A stretch of DNA of 64,000 nt from Sulfurifustis variabilis (GCF_002355415.1 NZ_AP014936.1:3695501-3759500); one strand, 5' to 3'. Numbered from the stretch's first letter, positions 9,651 to 19,018 are shown. The notes: generated by a model not told the origin, from the letters alone. Numbers and translations are program-made.

Positions 9651-9706
9651 TCGACGGGATCGTCGTCGATGTCCTGCCCGTCGCGCGTATCCCGCCCCGC
9701 ATCCGC

Positions 9707-10636
9707 TCAGGACGCGCGCGGCGTTTCCTGGCTGTCGGGGACGACCAGGACGTCGCACGGGGACTCGCGGAGGACGTGCTCCGCCACGCTCCCGAGTAGC
9801 GCGTAGTTGAGGCCGGTCAGGCCGCGGGTTCCGACAACCACCAGATCCGCGCGCCGTTCGGCGGCGGCCTTCACGACCAGGTTCCCGGCATAGCCGTAGC
9901 GCACGACGCACGGCGTTACGCCGGGATCGAGCCCGGCCTCGCGCGCGAGCGCCGCGAGTCGCTCGCGCGCCTGCGTCTCGTAGTCCAGATGCAGCCGCTG
10001 GACCTCGTCGCTCGTGATCCCGGTGCGCAGCCGGTACTCGTACCACAGCTCGTAGGCGTGGAAGAGATCGATTCCGGCCGCCGGCGCCAGTCGCCGGGCA
10101 CGACGGAGCGCGCGGCGTGCGTGCTCGGAAAAGTCCGTCGCGACGATCACGCGCCGGTAGGGTCGCGAAGCCGGTTTCCGAACGACGAGCACCGAACGCT
10201 CGCCGTGGCGCGCGACCCGCGCGGCGGTCGTGCCGAGCAGCAGACCGCGCAGGTAATGGCGGCCGTGGGCGCCGAGCACGATCAGATCGGCCTGCGTGTC
10301 GCGCGCGGCGTTCAGGATCTCGCCGAACGCCGACCCGAGCCGCGCGCGCACGTCGCACGCAAGCGGCTTGCCGCGGGCGAGCCGCGCGACCTCGTCCCGC
10401 AACTCGCGCTCCGCTCCGGCCAGCACCTCCTCCTCGACGCCATCGGACACCCGGAAGATCGCGCGCAGGGCGCTGTCGGACCCCGGTGACTCGGAAAAGG
10501 CGCGCTCGACGACGGTCAGCGCGGTCAGCCGAGCGCCGTGCTCGCGCGCGAGGCGGATCGCACGGGCGAGCGCGTGCCCGGCGCGCGGAGAGAGATCCGT
10601 GGCTGCCACGATCGCCTGCAAGGAACGTTCGTTCAC
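9707..10636 (-). CDS. Tandem-domain universal stress protein (UspA family)
   Basis: Starts at GTG 10636 with a strong GGAGGAGG site, overlapping the antiporter stop by 4 bases. The 309-residue product has two Usp domains (about 1-150 and 155-300). Both keep the ATP-binding G-x2-G-x9-G pattern: GAHGRHYLRGLLLGTTA and GTRGLTGLNYALLGSVA. ATP-binding Usp proteins are stress-survival factors with no enzymatic role established here. Coupled translation with a KefB-type antiporter suggests a role in ion or pH stress. Confidence 0.9.
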   Translation of the reverse strand: MNERSLQAIVAATDLSPRAGHALARAIRLAREHGARLTALTVVERAFSESPGSDSALRAIFRVSDGVEEEVLAGAERELRDEVARLARGKPLACDVRARLGSAFGEILNAARDTQADLIVLGAHGRHYLRGLLLGTTAARVARHGERSVLVVRKPASRPYRRVIVATDFSEHARRALRRARRLAPAAGIDLFHAYELWYEYRLRTGITSDEVQRLHLDYETQARERLAALAREAGLDPGVTPCVVRYGYAGNLVVKAAAERRADLVVVGTRGLTGLNYALLGSVAEHVLRESPCDVLVVPDSQETPRAS

Positions 10637-12321
10637 AGTGCCTCCTCCGTTGCCGGCGGCCGATGCCCGGCGGGCCGCAAGTAGCTCATGAGCGTCTCCA
10701 CCGTCTGCTCGGCGGCGGCCAGGAACGGCCGGAGCACGATGTCCGCGCCCCGCTGATGCAGCACCTGCGCGTCGTGCTCGGTCAGGGCCGTGAGCGCGAT
10801 CCGCCCGCGATAGCCGTGCGCACGCAAACCGTGCAGCAGTGCGAGGTTGACGTCCCGCGCGGGGATGGCGCAGACGACCCAGCCCGCCTCGTCGAGCGGC
10901 AGGGTCGCGTGCAGTTCGGGGTCCTCGGCGTCGCCGTACTGCGCCGGAAGTCGCCGCTCCTGCCAGGAGCGGATCGCCTCCGGGTCGAAGTCCACGCCCA
11001 GCACGCGCACGCCCGCCGCGCGCAGCCCCCGGGCGATGTTCTCGCCGAAGCGCCCCAGCCCGAACAGGATGACCTCGACGCTGCCCGGCGTGCGGCCGCG
11101 GGCCTCCTCCGCCTGCTCGCGGTGCGGCACCTCCCGCTCGAAAAGGCCGAGCCAGGGCGCGATCCGCTCGTATAGAAAATGGGAGTACAGGATCAGGTAG
11201 GTGGAGAGCCCGATCGTTACCAAACCGACGAGCGTGATCAGGCCGAGGGTTTCCGGCGCGATGTGCCCCAGGCTCAGGCCCAGCGCTCCGAGTATCAGCG
11301 AAAACTCGGAGATCTGTGCCACGGTGAGCCCCGCGAGGAAGCTGGTGCGCTTGCGGTAGCCCATGACGCCCATGATCACCATCACGATCAGGGGATTCCC
11401 GATCAGCACGAACAGGGACAGGATGATCGCCGGCGCCAGCTGCTCGCCGAGGAAGCCCAGGTCGAGACGGGCGCCGAGGTCGATGAAGAAGAACAGGAGC
11501 AGGAAGTCCCGCAGGCTGACGAGGCGCGTGCTGATCGCCTCGCGGTAGGGCGTGGACGCGATCGTGACACCGGCCAGGAAGGCGCCCACCTCCTTGCTCA
11601 GGCCCACGTAATCGCCCAGCGCCGCGAGCACCACGGCCCAGCCGATCCCGAAGAGCACGAGCAGCTCCGGCGACTGGGCGAGTCGGAAGAGGAGCGGCGG
11701 CAACACGTAGCGCATGAGGAGCGCCACGCCGAAGAGCAGCGCGACGGCGCCGAGCACCAGCCGGAGCAGATCCCGCCAGGGCCCGTTTTCGGCGGCGCCG
11801 GCGACCCCGAAGGCCGAGAGCCCGATCATGACGAGCACGACGACGATGTCCTGCACGATCAGGAAGCCGACTGCAATGCGCCCGTGCAGCGAATCGATCT
11901 CGCGTTTGTCCGACAGCAGCTTCACGATGATGATGGTGCTCGAGAAGGTGAGCGCGACGGCGACGTAGATCGCCGGTACGTGATCGAGCCCCAGCAGCAG
12001 GGCGATCGCGTAACCGATGACGGAGGTGAAAACCACCTGACCGAGGCCGGTCGCGAGCGCCACCGGGCCGAGCGTGCGGATCAGGTGGAGGTCGAGCTTC
12101 AGGCCGACCACGAAGAGCAGCAGCGCGATGCCCAGCGTGGCGAGCAACGCGATCGGGTCGTGCGCGGTCACGAGGCCGAATCCGGCGGGCCCCACCAGGA
12201 TGCCGACCGCGATGAAGGCGACGATGAGAGGCTGCCGCAGGCGCAGTGCAAGCGCGCCGACGGCGACCGCGATCAGGAGCAGCGCGGCGAACTCGTAGAA
12301 CACGTTCCCGATCGGCGACAC
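10633..12321 (-). CDS. CPA2-family cation:proton antiporter with RCK/TrkA-N domain (KefB/YbaL type)
   Basis: The 562-residue protein has about 12 hydrophobic segments over residues 5-390 and a C-terminal NAD-binding TrkA-N/RCK domain (VEVILFGLGRFGENIARGL, about residues 415-540). Typical CPA2 features are VGILVGPAGFGL, SLHGRIAVGFLIVQDIVVV and AQISEFSLILG. It probably exchanges K+ or Na+ for protons at the inner membrane under nucleotide control. It ends in a 4-base overlap with the Usp gene. Confidence 0.92.
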   Translation of the reverse strand: MSPIGNVFYEFAALLLIAVAVGALALRLRQPLIVAFIAVGILVGPAGFGLVTAHDPIALLATLGIALLLFVVGLKLDLHLIRTLGPVALATGLGQVVFTSVIGYAIALLLGLDHVPAIYVAVALTFSSTIIIVKLLSDKREIDSLHGRIAVGFLIVQDIVVVLVMIGLSAFGVAGAAENGPWRDLLRLVLGAVALLFGVALLMRYVLPPLLFRLAQSPELLVLFGIGWAVVLAALGDYVGLSKEVGAFLAGVTIASTPYREAISTRLVSLRDFLLLFFFIDLGARLDLGFLGEQLAPAIILSLFVLIGNPLIVMVIMGVMGYRKRTSFLAGLTVAQISEFSLILGALGLSLGHIAPETLGLITLVGLVTIGLSTYLILYSHFLYERIAPWLGLFEREVPHREQAEEARGRTPGSVEVILFGLGRFGENIARGLRAAGVRVLGVDFDPEAIRSWQERRLPAQYGDAEDPELHATLPLDEAGWVVCAIPARDVNLALLHGLRAHGYRGRIALTALTEHDAQVLHQRGADIVLRPFLAAAEQTVETLMSYLRPAGHRPPATEEAL

Positions 12322-12430
12322 GGTCCTCCGGCGTCATTCATCGGTACCGCAACCTATATAAACGGCGACCGGACGGGACACAACCGCATCCCCGGCGAGG
12401 CGGCGGCGCGAAGCCGGCGCCGGATCCTGT

Positions 12431-15187
12431 TCAGGCCCCGGCGCTCGCCGCGTACAGCCACCCGCGGCGCACCAGCGCCTTTTCGATCTCCACGGCGACG
12501 AACACGACGGACGACATCGCGAGGCAGAAGGCGAGCTCGCCGGCCGCGAGCGGCGCGGTCTTGAAGACGGGATTCAGGAACGGGACGTAGATGGTCGCCA
12601 GCTGGAGCGCGAAGGTCAGAACGACCGCGCCGAGGAGCGGGGCGTTGCTCGCGAGCCCCTGCCTGAAGAGCGAGTCCCGCTCCGAGCGGATGGCGAGCGC
12701 GTGCCCGAGCTGCGAGAGTGTCAGCACCGTGAACACCATGGTCTGCCAGTTGTCGTTGCCGACGTGGATCGCCCATGCCTGGGTGAGCAGTGAGACCCCG
12801 CCCATGAGCAGCCCCACCCAGAGCATGTGCTGCCACATGCCGTGCGCGAAGATGCTCTCGTTCGGCGGCCGCGGCGGCCGGCGCATCAGCCCGCGCTCCC
12901 CCGGCTCCGCCGCGAGGGCGAGCCCCGGCAGCCCGTCGGTCACGAGATTGATCCAGAGGATGTGCACGGGCAGCAGCGGGATCGGAAGCCCGAGGAACGG
13001 CGCGAGGAAGATAGTCCAGATCTCGCCCGAGTTGCTCGTCATCGTGTACTTGATGAACTTGCGGATGTTGTCGAAGATCCGCCGGCCCTCGCGCACGGCG
13101 CGCACGATCGTGGCGAAGTTGTCGTCGAGCAGGATCATGTGCCCGGCCTCCTTCGCGACGTCGGTGCCCGTGACGCCCATCGCGACGCCGATGTCGGCGC
13201 GCTTCAGGGCCGGCGCGTCGTTCACGCCGTCGCCGGTCATCGCCACGAACTCGCCCTTGTCCTGCAGCGCCTGCACGATCTTGATCTTCTGCTGCGGCGC
13301 GACGCGCGCGTACACGCGCACGCGCTCGACGCGTTCCTCGAACTCGGGAAGCGACATGCGCGCCAGCTCCCGGCCCGTCAACACCTCGGCGCCGGGCGCG
13401 ACGATCTCGAGGCGCTCGGCGATCGCGCGCGCCGTCGCCGGGTGATCGCCCGTGATCATGACCGGCGTGATGCCGGCCGTGCGGCACTCGCGCACGGCGT
13501 CCTTCGCCTCGGCGCGCGGCGGGTCGAGCAGGCCGACGAGCCCAACGAATGTGAGATCGCGCTCGACTGTCTCGACCTCGAGCGGATCGGGAAGCGCCGG
13601 CCAGGCGCGCACAGCCACGGCGAGCACGCGCAGGCCCTCGGCGGCCATGCGCTCGGCGGTCGCCTGCACGGCTTCGGGGTCGAGCGAGCCGACACCGTCG
13701 TCCGCGAGTTGATTCACGCAAAGCGGGAGCAGCTTCTCGGGTGCGCCCTTGGTGAAGGCGACGATCGATCTTCCCTCTCCCGCCATGCGGGAAAGGGGCG
13801 GGGGTGAGGGTACGGCATCGCCCAGGCCTTCCTCCCCCCTGCCTTCTCGCGGGGGCGAGGAAGAGATGCGATGCAGGGTCGTCATCCGTGCCCGATCGGA
13901 GTCGAAGGGCAGCTCGGCCGCGCGCGGGGCGAGCGGCAGCAATTCGGCCTTGCGCAGCCCCGCCCGCTCGGCCGCGCGGTAGAGGGCGATTTCGGTGGGA
14001 TCGCCGATCACCTCGCCGGACTCGGTCGCGCGCGCATCGTTGCTGATCGCGAGCGCCGAGAGCAGCGTGCGCCAGACCGCTCGCTGGGCCACGCCCGGCT
14101 CCAGCGCCCGGACGGTCTCTCCCTCCGCGTAGGCCTCGTCGACCCGCATGCGGTTCTCGGTGAGCGTACCCGTCTTGTCCGAGCAGATGTAGGTGACGGA
14201 GCCGAGCGTCTCGACCGCGGGGAGCTTCCGGATGAGCGCGTTCGCCCGCACCATCTTGCGCGCACCGAGCGCAAGGGCGACCGTGACGACCGCCGGCAGC
14301 GCCTCGGGGATCGCGGCGACCGCGAGGCTGATGGCGGTGAGCGCCATGAGGAGCAGCGGCTCCCCGCGCAGCACGCCGGTCACGAACACGAGCGCGCTGA
14401 TGGCGAGCACCACGATCGAGAGCACCCGCCCGAAGCGCGCCAGCCGCTTCTGCAACGGGGTCTTGACCTCCTCTTCGGCGCCGAGCAGACCGGCGATCCG
14501 CCCGAGCTCGGTGTCCATGCCGGTCGCGACGACGACTCCGCGCCCGCGCCCGTAAGTGAGGAGCGTTCCCTTGTACGCGAGATTACGGCGATCGCCGAGA
14601 GGCAGGTCCTCCTCGTGCAGCCGGCCCGTCTGCTTCTCGACGGCCTGCGACTCGCCGGTGAGCGCCGCCTCGTCGATCCTGAGTTGCGCGGCCTCGACCA
14701 GGCGCAGGTCGGCGGGCACGGCGTTCCCGGCCTCGAGCAGCACGACGTCGCCCGGCACGAGCTCGTCGGCCGGAATCACCGCGCTTTCGCCGCCGCGCTT
14801 GACGTGTGCGTTCGGCGCGGCGAGCGCCTTGAGCGCGGCGATGGCGCGCTCCGCCCGATACTCCTGCACGAAACCGATCACGGCATTGAGCACGACGATC
14901 ACCAGAATGACGATCGTGTCGACCGCATCGCCGATGAAGCCCGAAACGACGGCGGCCGCGAGCAGCACGAGGATCATGAAGTCGGTGAACTGGTCGAGCA
15001 GCATGCGCAGCGGGCTGCGGCGGCGGCCTTCGCGCAGCCGGTTCGGGCCGTGGCGCGCGAGCCGGGCGGCGGCCTCGGCCGGCGCGAGCCCGGCGTGGGT
15101 GTCGGTCGCCAGAGCGCGCACGACTTCATCGGTGGAAAGCACGTGCCAGGCGCGCTCGATGCGCGCGGGGACGGTGTCCGGGCTCAT
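12431..15187 (-). CDS. P-type cation-transporting ATPase (P2A, Ca2+-type)
   Basis: A 918-residue ion pump starting at ATG 15187. Order: N-terminal cation ATPase domain (WHVLSTDEVVRAL), TM1-2, actuator with LTGES, TM3-4 with IPEALPAVVTVALALG (the Glu ligand of Ca2+ pumps, usually PEGLP), phosphorylation site SDKTGTLTEN, nucleotide domain with FTKGAPEKLL, hinge TGDGVNDAPALK, and six C-terminal membrane segments. About 33 extra residues rich in Pro/Gly/Arg lie in the nucleotide domain (see repeat at 13773). The partner gene 2 bases upstream is a cation exchanger, so the pair probably exports Ca2+ or another divalent cation. Confidence 0.92.
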   Translation of the reverse strand: MSPDTVPARIERAWHVLSTDEVVRALATDTHAGLAPAEAAARLARHGPNRLREGRRRSPLRMLLDQFTDFMILVLLAAAVVSGFIGDAVDTIVILVIVVLNAVIGFVQEYRAERAIAALKALAAPNAHVKRGGESAVIPADELVPGDVVLLEAGNAVPADLRLVEAAQLRIDEAALTGESQAVEKQTGRLHEEDLPLGDRRNLAYKGTLLTYGRGRGVVVATGMDTELGRIAGLLGAEEEVKTPLQKRLARFGRVLSIVVLAISALVFVTGVLRGEPLLLMALTAISLAVAAIPEALPAVVTVALALGARKMVRANALIRKLPAVETLGSVTYICSDKTGTLTENRMRVDEAYAEGETVRALEPGVAQRAVWRTLLSALAISNDARATESGEVIGDPTEIALYRAAERAGLRKAELLPLAPRAAELPFDSDRARMTTLHRISSSPPREGRGEEGLGDAVPSPPPLSRMAGEGRSIVAFTKGAPEKLLPLCVNQLADDGVGSLDPEAVQATAERMAAEGLRVLAVAVRAWPALPDPLEVETVERDLTFVGLVGLLDPPRAEAKDAVRECRTAGITPVMITGDHPATARAIAERLEIVAPGAEVLTGRELARMSLPEFEERVERVRVYARVAPQQKIKIVQALQDKGEFVAMTGDGVNDAPALKRADIGVAMGVTGTDVAKEAGHMILLDDNFATIVRAVREGRRIFDNIRKFIKYTMTSNSGEIWTIFLAPFLGLPIPLLPVHILWINLVTDGLPGLALAAEPGERGLMRRPPRPPNESIFAHGMWQHMLWVGLLMGGVSLLTQAWAIHVGNDNWQTMVFTVLTLSQLGHALAIRSERDSLFRQGLASNAPLLGAVVLTFALQLATIYVPFLNPVFKTAPLAAGELAFCLAMSSVVFVAVEIEKALVRRGWLYAASAGA
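13773..13866. repeat. REP-like palindromic repeat inserted in frame in the P-type ATPase gene
   Basis: A block of about 94 bases with the arms CCCTCTCCCGCCATGCGGGA and GGGGCGGGGGTGAGGG (13773-13810) and a second G/C-rich palindromic part (13831-13861). It resembles short intergenic palindromes that are common in proteobacterial genomes. Read through the ATPase it adds SPPREGRGEEG and PSPPPLSRMAGEGR between TTLHR and IVAFTKGAPE, which are adjacent in ordinary family members. The frame is preserved. The family identity of the repeat is inferred. Confidence 0.65.
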
Positions 15188-15189
15188 GG

Positions 15190-16209
15190 TTAGCCGCTGT
15201 AGAGGTAGAGGAACGAGGCGTTGAGCAGGTAAATCGACAGCAGAACCAGGCTCGCCCAGCCGACCGTGCGGAAGACCCGGCCGGTCGGACGGTAGAGCAG
15301 CCCCACGATCACCACCCCGCTCATCATGATGGCCGACAGCGCCGACACCGCGTGCAGCCCCGAGGTATGGGAGAACAGAGGACCCGCGGGATAGAAAACG
15401 TCGTCGATCGCGAGGATGAGCAGATTGAACAGGTTGCTGCCGAGCAGGTTGCTGACGGCGAGGTCGAGCGCGCCGATGCGCAACGCTGCCACGGTGACGG
15501 TGATCTCCGGCAGGGTGGTGGCGAGCGCGACGAACAGCGTGCCGACGAAGGTCTCCTCCCACTGCATGCTCGCGGCGAGCGCCTCGCCGATATGAGGCAG
15601 CCAGAGCCCCGCGGCGACGACGACCGCGGCGGCGAGCGCATAGCGCCCGACGGCCCGGCGCAGGGGCATCTCGGGATAGCGCTCCACGCGCTCCTCCACG
15701 AACGCTTCGCGCTGGCGGCGCTCGTACTGGTAGACCGTGCGCATAGCGACCAGGTAAACGACGACGATGAACGGGCTGTACAAGCCGATCGTGCCGATCG
15801 CGTACGCCCATCCGCGTTCCGCCAGGAGCACGCTCACCCCGATGAAGCCGGCGAGCACCACGCCGAACCCGGCCGAGAGGATATGCCCCTGGCTGGCCCG
15901 CGAGTAGACCGACTCGCTGCGATGCAGCAGGTCGAGAACGACGATCATGCCCAGATTGATCACGCAGGCCCCGAGCACGTTCCCGACCGCGATGTCCGGC
16001 GCGTCCGCCGTCGTGACCGCGCTCACGCCGGTCACGAGCTCGGGCAGCGAGGTCACGCTGGCCATCAGCACCAGGCCGATCCACGTGCCGCCCATTCCGG
16101 TCTTGTCGGCGATGACGTCGCCGTAGCGCGAGAGAAAGGTGCCGGCCACGCCGATCAGGAACGCGCACACGAAAAACTGCGACCACGCGAGAACGGCCGG
16201 AGACAGCAC
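15190..16209 (-). CDS. Ca2+/cation antiporter family (CaCA) membrane protein
   Basis: A 339-residue protein with about ten membrane segments arranged as two inverted halves. The alpha repeats are visible: GLVLMASVTSLPELVTGVSA and GTLFVALATTLPEITVTVAA, each with the conserved Pro-Glu, plus GNVLGACVINLGM and SNLLGSNLFNLL. A cytosolic loop of about 60 residues (YERRQREAFVEERVERYPEM) joins the halves. It is likely an exchanger of Ca2+ or a related cation against H+ or Na+ and is co-transcribed with the P-type ATPase 2 bases downstream. Confidence 0.9.
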   Translation of the reverse strand: MLSPAVLAWSQFFVCAFLIGVAGTFLSRYGDVIADKTGMGGTWIGLVLMASVTSLPELVTGVSAVTTADAPDIAVGNVLGACVINLGMIVVLDLLHRSESVYSRASQGHILSAGFGVVLAGFIGVSVLLAERGWAYAIGTIGLYSPFIVVVYLVAMRTVYQYERRQREAFVEERVERYPEMPLRRAVGRYALAAAVVVAAGLWLPHIGEALAASMQWEETFVGTLFVALATTLPEITVTVAALRIGALDLAVSNLLGSNLFNLLILAIDDVFYPAGPLFSHTSGLHAVSALSAIMMSGVVIVGLLYRPTGRVFRTVGWASLVLLSIYLLNASFLYLYSG

Positions 16210-16574
16210 TGATTATCCTGCTTCCACCAGAACGGACGCCGCTCGCGCTCCGCGGCGCAGTCCTGGCTTGGTCACGCGCCGAGCGGGGGCCGCGCAGCAC
16301 GCACGCGCCGGATCGAAGTCCCCAGCCACTCTGCCGTCTTCAGCCACCGGTTCGTCGTACTGGCTCACGAGGTCGAGCCCGTACTATACCGGCCGGCTTC
16401 CGTTCGCCCAATTTGGCGGGCGGCGGGCGTGCTCACGGGCTCCGGGTTTGCACCAACCCATCCGGTCCACCCGAAATTTATTGGGCCGAGACGTGTCGAA
16501 CAGAGTCGCGGCCCAACGACCGGCGGACGCGGTCGATGGCGCCGGGCATCTCGATGCAGACAAGGAGGCACGAC
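16210..16574. other. Divergent intergenic region
   Basis: About 365 bases between the exchanger (minus strand) and the outer-membrane protein gene (plus strand). It must hold both promoters, but I find no convincing hexamer pair or palindrome. An AAGGAGG ribosome site for the plus-strand gene is at 16561-16567. No supported gene inside. Confidence 0.4.
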
Positions 16575-17129
16575 ATGAAGCTAGGGAAAGCCCTGCCCGG
16601 GCGAGCGGCGGCCCCGCTCGCGATCGTCCTGGCCACGCTACTCGCCGTCTCACCGGCCGGCGCCCAGCAGGTGGTGAACCCGATGTACTTCGGATTCAAG
16701 GCCGGCACGATGGACCTCGACGCGAGCGGGTTCGACAACGCCAGCAACTGGGCCGTCCTGCTCGGCTTCACCCTGTACGATCGGCCGGAGACGGGATCGT
16801 TTGCGCTCGAGGGGGAGTACTCGCGTTCCTTCGACGACGGCGATGTACGTGTCGCGGGAGCCCGCGGGGAGTGGGATGCCGAAACCCTCGCCCTGTACGG
16901 CGCCTATCGCACCGGCGGCAGCGTGTTTCTCAAGGCGAAGGCCGGGTGGGCGAACTGGGACGTCAACGTCTCCGGGCCGGGCACGCGCGCCGAAGGCGAC
17001 GATTCGGATTTCTCGTACGGCGCGGGCGCCGGGCTGCGGTTGTCGCCGCGAACCGGATTCGAGGCGGAGTACACCGTGATCGAGAGCGACCTCAGCTTCG
17101 TCAGTCTCGGATTCTTCAGCCGTTTCTGA
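16575..17129 (+). CDS. Small outer-membrane beta-barrel protein (OmpA/OmpW-like porin family)
   Basis: A 184-residue product from ATG 16575, picked for its AAGGAGG site and signal peptide (residues 1-30, cleaved near SPAGA-QQ). The mature part begins YFGFKAGTMDLDASG and contains about eight amphipathic strands (LLGFTLYD, FALEGEYSRSF, LALYGAYRTGGSVFLKAKAG, FSYGAGAGLRL, GFEAEYTVIESD) and ends in FVSLGFFSRF with the terminal Phe recognised by the BAM machinery. An eight-stranded barrel is the best guess; ligand unknown. It is convergent with the sigma-54 regulator gene, 26 bases apart. Confidence 0.8.
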   Translation: MKLGKALPGRAAAPLAIVLATLLAVSPAGAQQVVNPMYFGFKAGTMDLDASGFDNASNWAVLLGFTLYDRPETGSFALEGEYSRSFDDGDVRVAGARGEWDAETLALYGAYRTGGSVFLKAKAGWANWDVNVSGPGTRAEGDDSDFSYGAGAGLRLSPRTGFEAEYTVIESDLSFVSLGFFSRF

Positions 17130-17155
17130 GGCGTCCACGTGGCACGGCGGTCGGA

Positions 17156-18538
17156 TCAGTTCACCACGCGGCTGATCTGGATGCCGAGCTTCTTGATCCG
17201 GTGCCACAGGCTGCGTTCGGAAACGCCGAGCAGCTTTGCCGCGTGCGCCTGCACGCCGCTGGTCTGGCCGAGCGCCTGCAGGATCGCCCGGCGCTCGACA
17301 TTGGCAAGCCAGTCGTCGAGCCCGCCGTCGCGCGGGTGCCATGTCGGGCCGTTCTCCGCCGTTCGTTCGACTTCTCCGGCGATGCCCGGGGGAAGGTCGA
17401 CGACATCGACGGTTTCGCCCTTGCACGAAAGCAGCGCCCGTTCGACGGCGTTGCGCAGCTCGCGAATGTTGCCGGGCCAGCCGTAGCGGCTCATGACCTC
17501 CAGCGCGCCGGGCGCGATGCCCGTCACGCGCTTGTCCGTTTCAACCGCGAGCTCGCCGAGGAACACCCGCGCGAGCAGGGCGATGTCCTCTCGCCGTTCG
17601 CGCAGGGGCGGCACGACGATACTGTAGACGTCGAGCCTGTAGAACAGGTCCTCGCGGAACCGGCCTTCGCGCACGAGGGTCCGGAGATCGCGATTGCTCG
17701 CGGCGAGGAAGCGAACGTCCACCGTGCGTACCTGGTCCGAGCCGACCGGCGAGTACTCTCGCTCCTGGAGCACGCGCAGCAGCTTGGCCTGCAGCGTGAG
17801 GTCGAGGTCGCCGATCTCGTCGAGAAACAGCGTGCCGCCCTGCGCCTGCTCGAGCCGCCCCGTGCGGTTCTGCGTCGCGCCGGTGAACGCACCCTTCACG
17901 TAGCCGAAGAGCTCGCTTTCGAGCAGGTCGCGCGGGATGGCCGAGCAGTTGATCGCGACCCAGGGACCGTCCGCGCGCGGCGAGAGCTCGTGGATGGTGC
18001 GCGCCACGAGCTCCTTGCCCGTGCCTGACTCGCCCGTGATCAGCACGCTCGTCTTGTACGGCGCCACGCGGCGGATCTCGTCCATCAGCCGCTCGGACGC
18101 CTCGCTGGCGCCGACCAAGCGCCGTCCCGCCTGGCTCACGGCGGCCTTGAGGCGCGCGTTCTCGTTCAGGACGTCGCGTAGCTTGACCGCGTTGCGCACC
18201 GCGATCTCGAGCTGCTCGGGCTCGAAAGGCTTGGTGAGGTAATCGGCCGCGCCGTCGCGGATGCTCTTCACCGCCGAGCTGATCGTGCCGTGCGCCGTGA
18301 CGATGATCACCGGAACGCTCCCCTGCAGCTGCCGGCATCGCCGCACGAATTCCTCCCCGCCCATTCCGGGCATCCGCAGGTCCGTCAGGATCACGTCGAG
18401 GTCGGGGTGCTGCAGGTGCGGCAGCGCCGCTTCACCGCTGTCGGCGACGAGCACGCGGTAACCGGCCTCCTCGAGCACGAGCCGCATCACCGCCTGCATA
18501 TTGGCTTCGTCGTCGACCACCAGCACGGTACGTTTCAT
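17156..18538 (-). CDS. Sigma-54-dependent NtrC-family response regulator
   Basis: A 460-residue activator. Receiver domain at 1-120 with the acidic pair in [11 protein letters not shown], phospho-acceptor Asp about 53 in [12 protein letters not shown] and Lys in TKPFEP. AAA+ domain at about 140-375 with Walker A GESGTGKE, the sigma-54 contact loop GAFTGA, and [10 protein letters not shown]-terminal Fis-type helix-turn-helix at about 415-458 ([21 protein letters not shown]). ATG 18538 follows AGAGGAAG. The first 23 codons are repeated twice upstream (see 18470 repeat). The kinase gene lies upstream on the same strand. Likely target: the sigma-54 promoters at 20931, 21365 and 21767. Confidence 0.93.
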   Translation of the reverse strand: MKRTVLVVDDEANMQAVMRLVLEEAGYRVLVADSGEAALPHLQHPDLDVILTDLRMPGMGGEEFVRRCRQLQGSVPVIIVTAHGTISSAVKSIRDGAADYLTKPFEPEQLEIAVRNAVKLRDVLNENARLKAAVSQAGRRLVGASEASERLMDEIRRVAPYKTSVLITGESGTGKELVARTIHELSPRADGPWVAINCSAIPRDLLESELFGYVKGAFTGATQNRTGRLEQAQGGTLFLDEIGDLDLTLQAKLLRVLQEREYSPVGSDQVRTVDVRFLAASNRDLRTLVREGRFREDLFYRLDVYSIVVPPLRERREDIALLARVFLGELAVETDKRVTGIAPGALEVMSRYGWPGNIRELRNAVERALLSCKGETVDVVDLPPGIAGEVERTAENGPTWHPRDGGLDDWLANVERRAILQALGQTSGVQAHAAKLLGVSERSLWHRIKKLGIQISRVVN

Positions 18539-18661
18539 GGACTTCCTCTATGTGCGCTTGCCTGCCGTCCCTGGCGCGACCGCGCGGTTTCGCGTTACCC
18601 CGGCCCGCACGTCCGTGTGCGGGCGTTCGGCGGCGCCGATGCACGTTAAGTGCATCGGCGA

Positions 18662-18745
18662 CTACTCCGCCTCACCCTCGAGCACGAGCCGCATCACCGC
18701 CTGCATATTGGCTTCGTCGTCGACCACCAGCACGGTACGTTTCAT
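18662..18745 (-). pseudogene. 27-codon truncated copy of the regulator start (inner repeat)
   Basis: ATG 18745 has the same AGAGGAAG ribosome site as the true regulator. The peptide copies its first 23 residues ([20 protein letters not shown]...) then reads GEAE and stops at TAG 18662. It lacks the receiver fold, so it is a duplication by-product or an upstream open reading frame rather than a working protein. Confidence 0.6.
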
Positions 18746-18868
18746 GGACTTCCTCTATGTGCGCTTGCCTGCCGTCCCTGGCGCGACCGCGCGGTTTCGC
18801 GTTACCCCGGCCCGCACGTCCGTGTGCGGGCGTTCGGCGGCGCCGATGCACGTTAAGTGCATCGGCGA

Positions 18869-18952
18869 CTACTCCGCCTCACCCTCGAGCACGAGCCGCA
18901 TCACCGCCTGCATATTGGCTTCGTCGTCGACCACCAGCACGGTACGTTTCAT
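18869..18952 (-). pseudogene. 27-codon truncated copy of the regulator start (outer repeat)
   Basis: Same 27-residue frame as the one at 18662-18745, 207 bases further upstream. Its ATG (18950-18952) overlaps the stop of the GTG mini-frame at 18949-19014 as ATGA. If translated, ribosomes would meet two short frames before the real regulator. Confidence 0.55.
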
Positions 18953-19014
18953 GGACTTCCTCTATGTGCGCTTGCCTGCCGTCCCTGGCGCGACCCCAGC
19001 ACAGTGCGTGTCAC
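18949..19014 (-). pseudogene. Probable remnant of the original response regulator start (GTG)
   Basis: GTG 19014 sits 4 bases after the kinase stop with an AGAGGTG site, the layout of a coupled two-component pair. It reads VTRTVL, the same pattern as the regulator's MKRTVL, then diverges at the repeat junction ([15 protein letters not shown]) and stops at 18949. I infer this was the ancestral start, disconnected by the tandem duplication. This is inference from layout and similarity. Confidence 0.5.
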
Positions 19015-19018
19015 GGTT

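Larger units (their letters stand above)
18470..18995. repeat. 207-bp direct tandem repeat (2.5 copies) spanning the 5' end of the response regulator gene
   Basis: Copies at 18470-18676 and 18677-18883 and a partial third at 18884-18995 line up with a period of exactly 207 bases and look identical by eye. Each unit holds the first 23 codons of the regulator, its ribosome site, and an untranslated stretch. That stretch has two hairpins: CCCGCAC/GTGCGGG, and a 10-bp perfect stem GCCGATGCAC/GTGCATCGGC with a 5-base loop (18635-18659, repeated at 18842-18866). The third copy breaks off where it joins the region next to the kinase stop. An assembly artefact cannot be excluded. Confidence 0.9.

Noticed and set aside
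18470-18995. CRISPR-like array
   Set aside because: Period is 207 bases with no spacers and it contains coding sequence; it is a tandem duplication.
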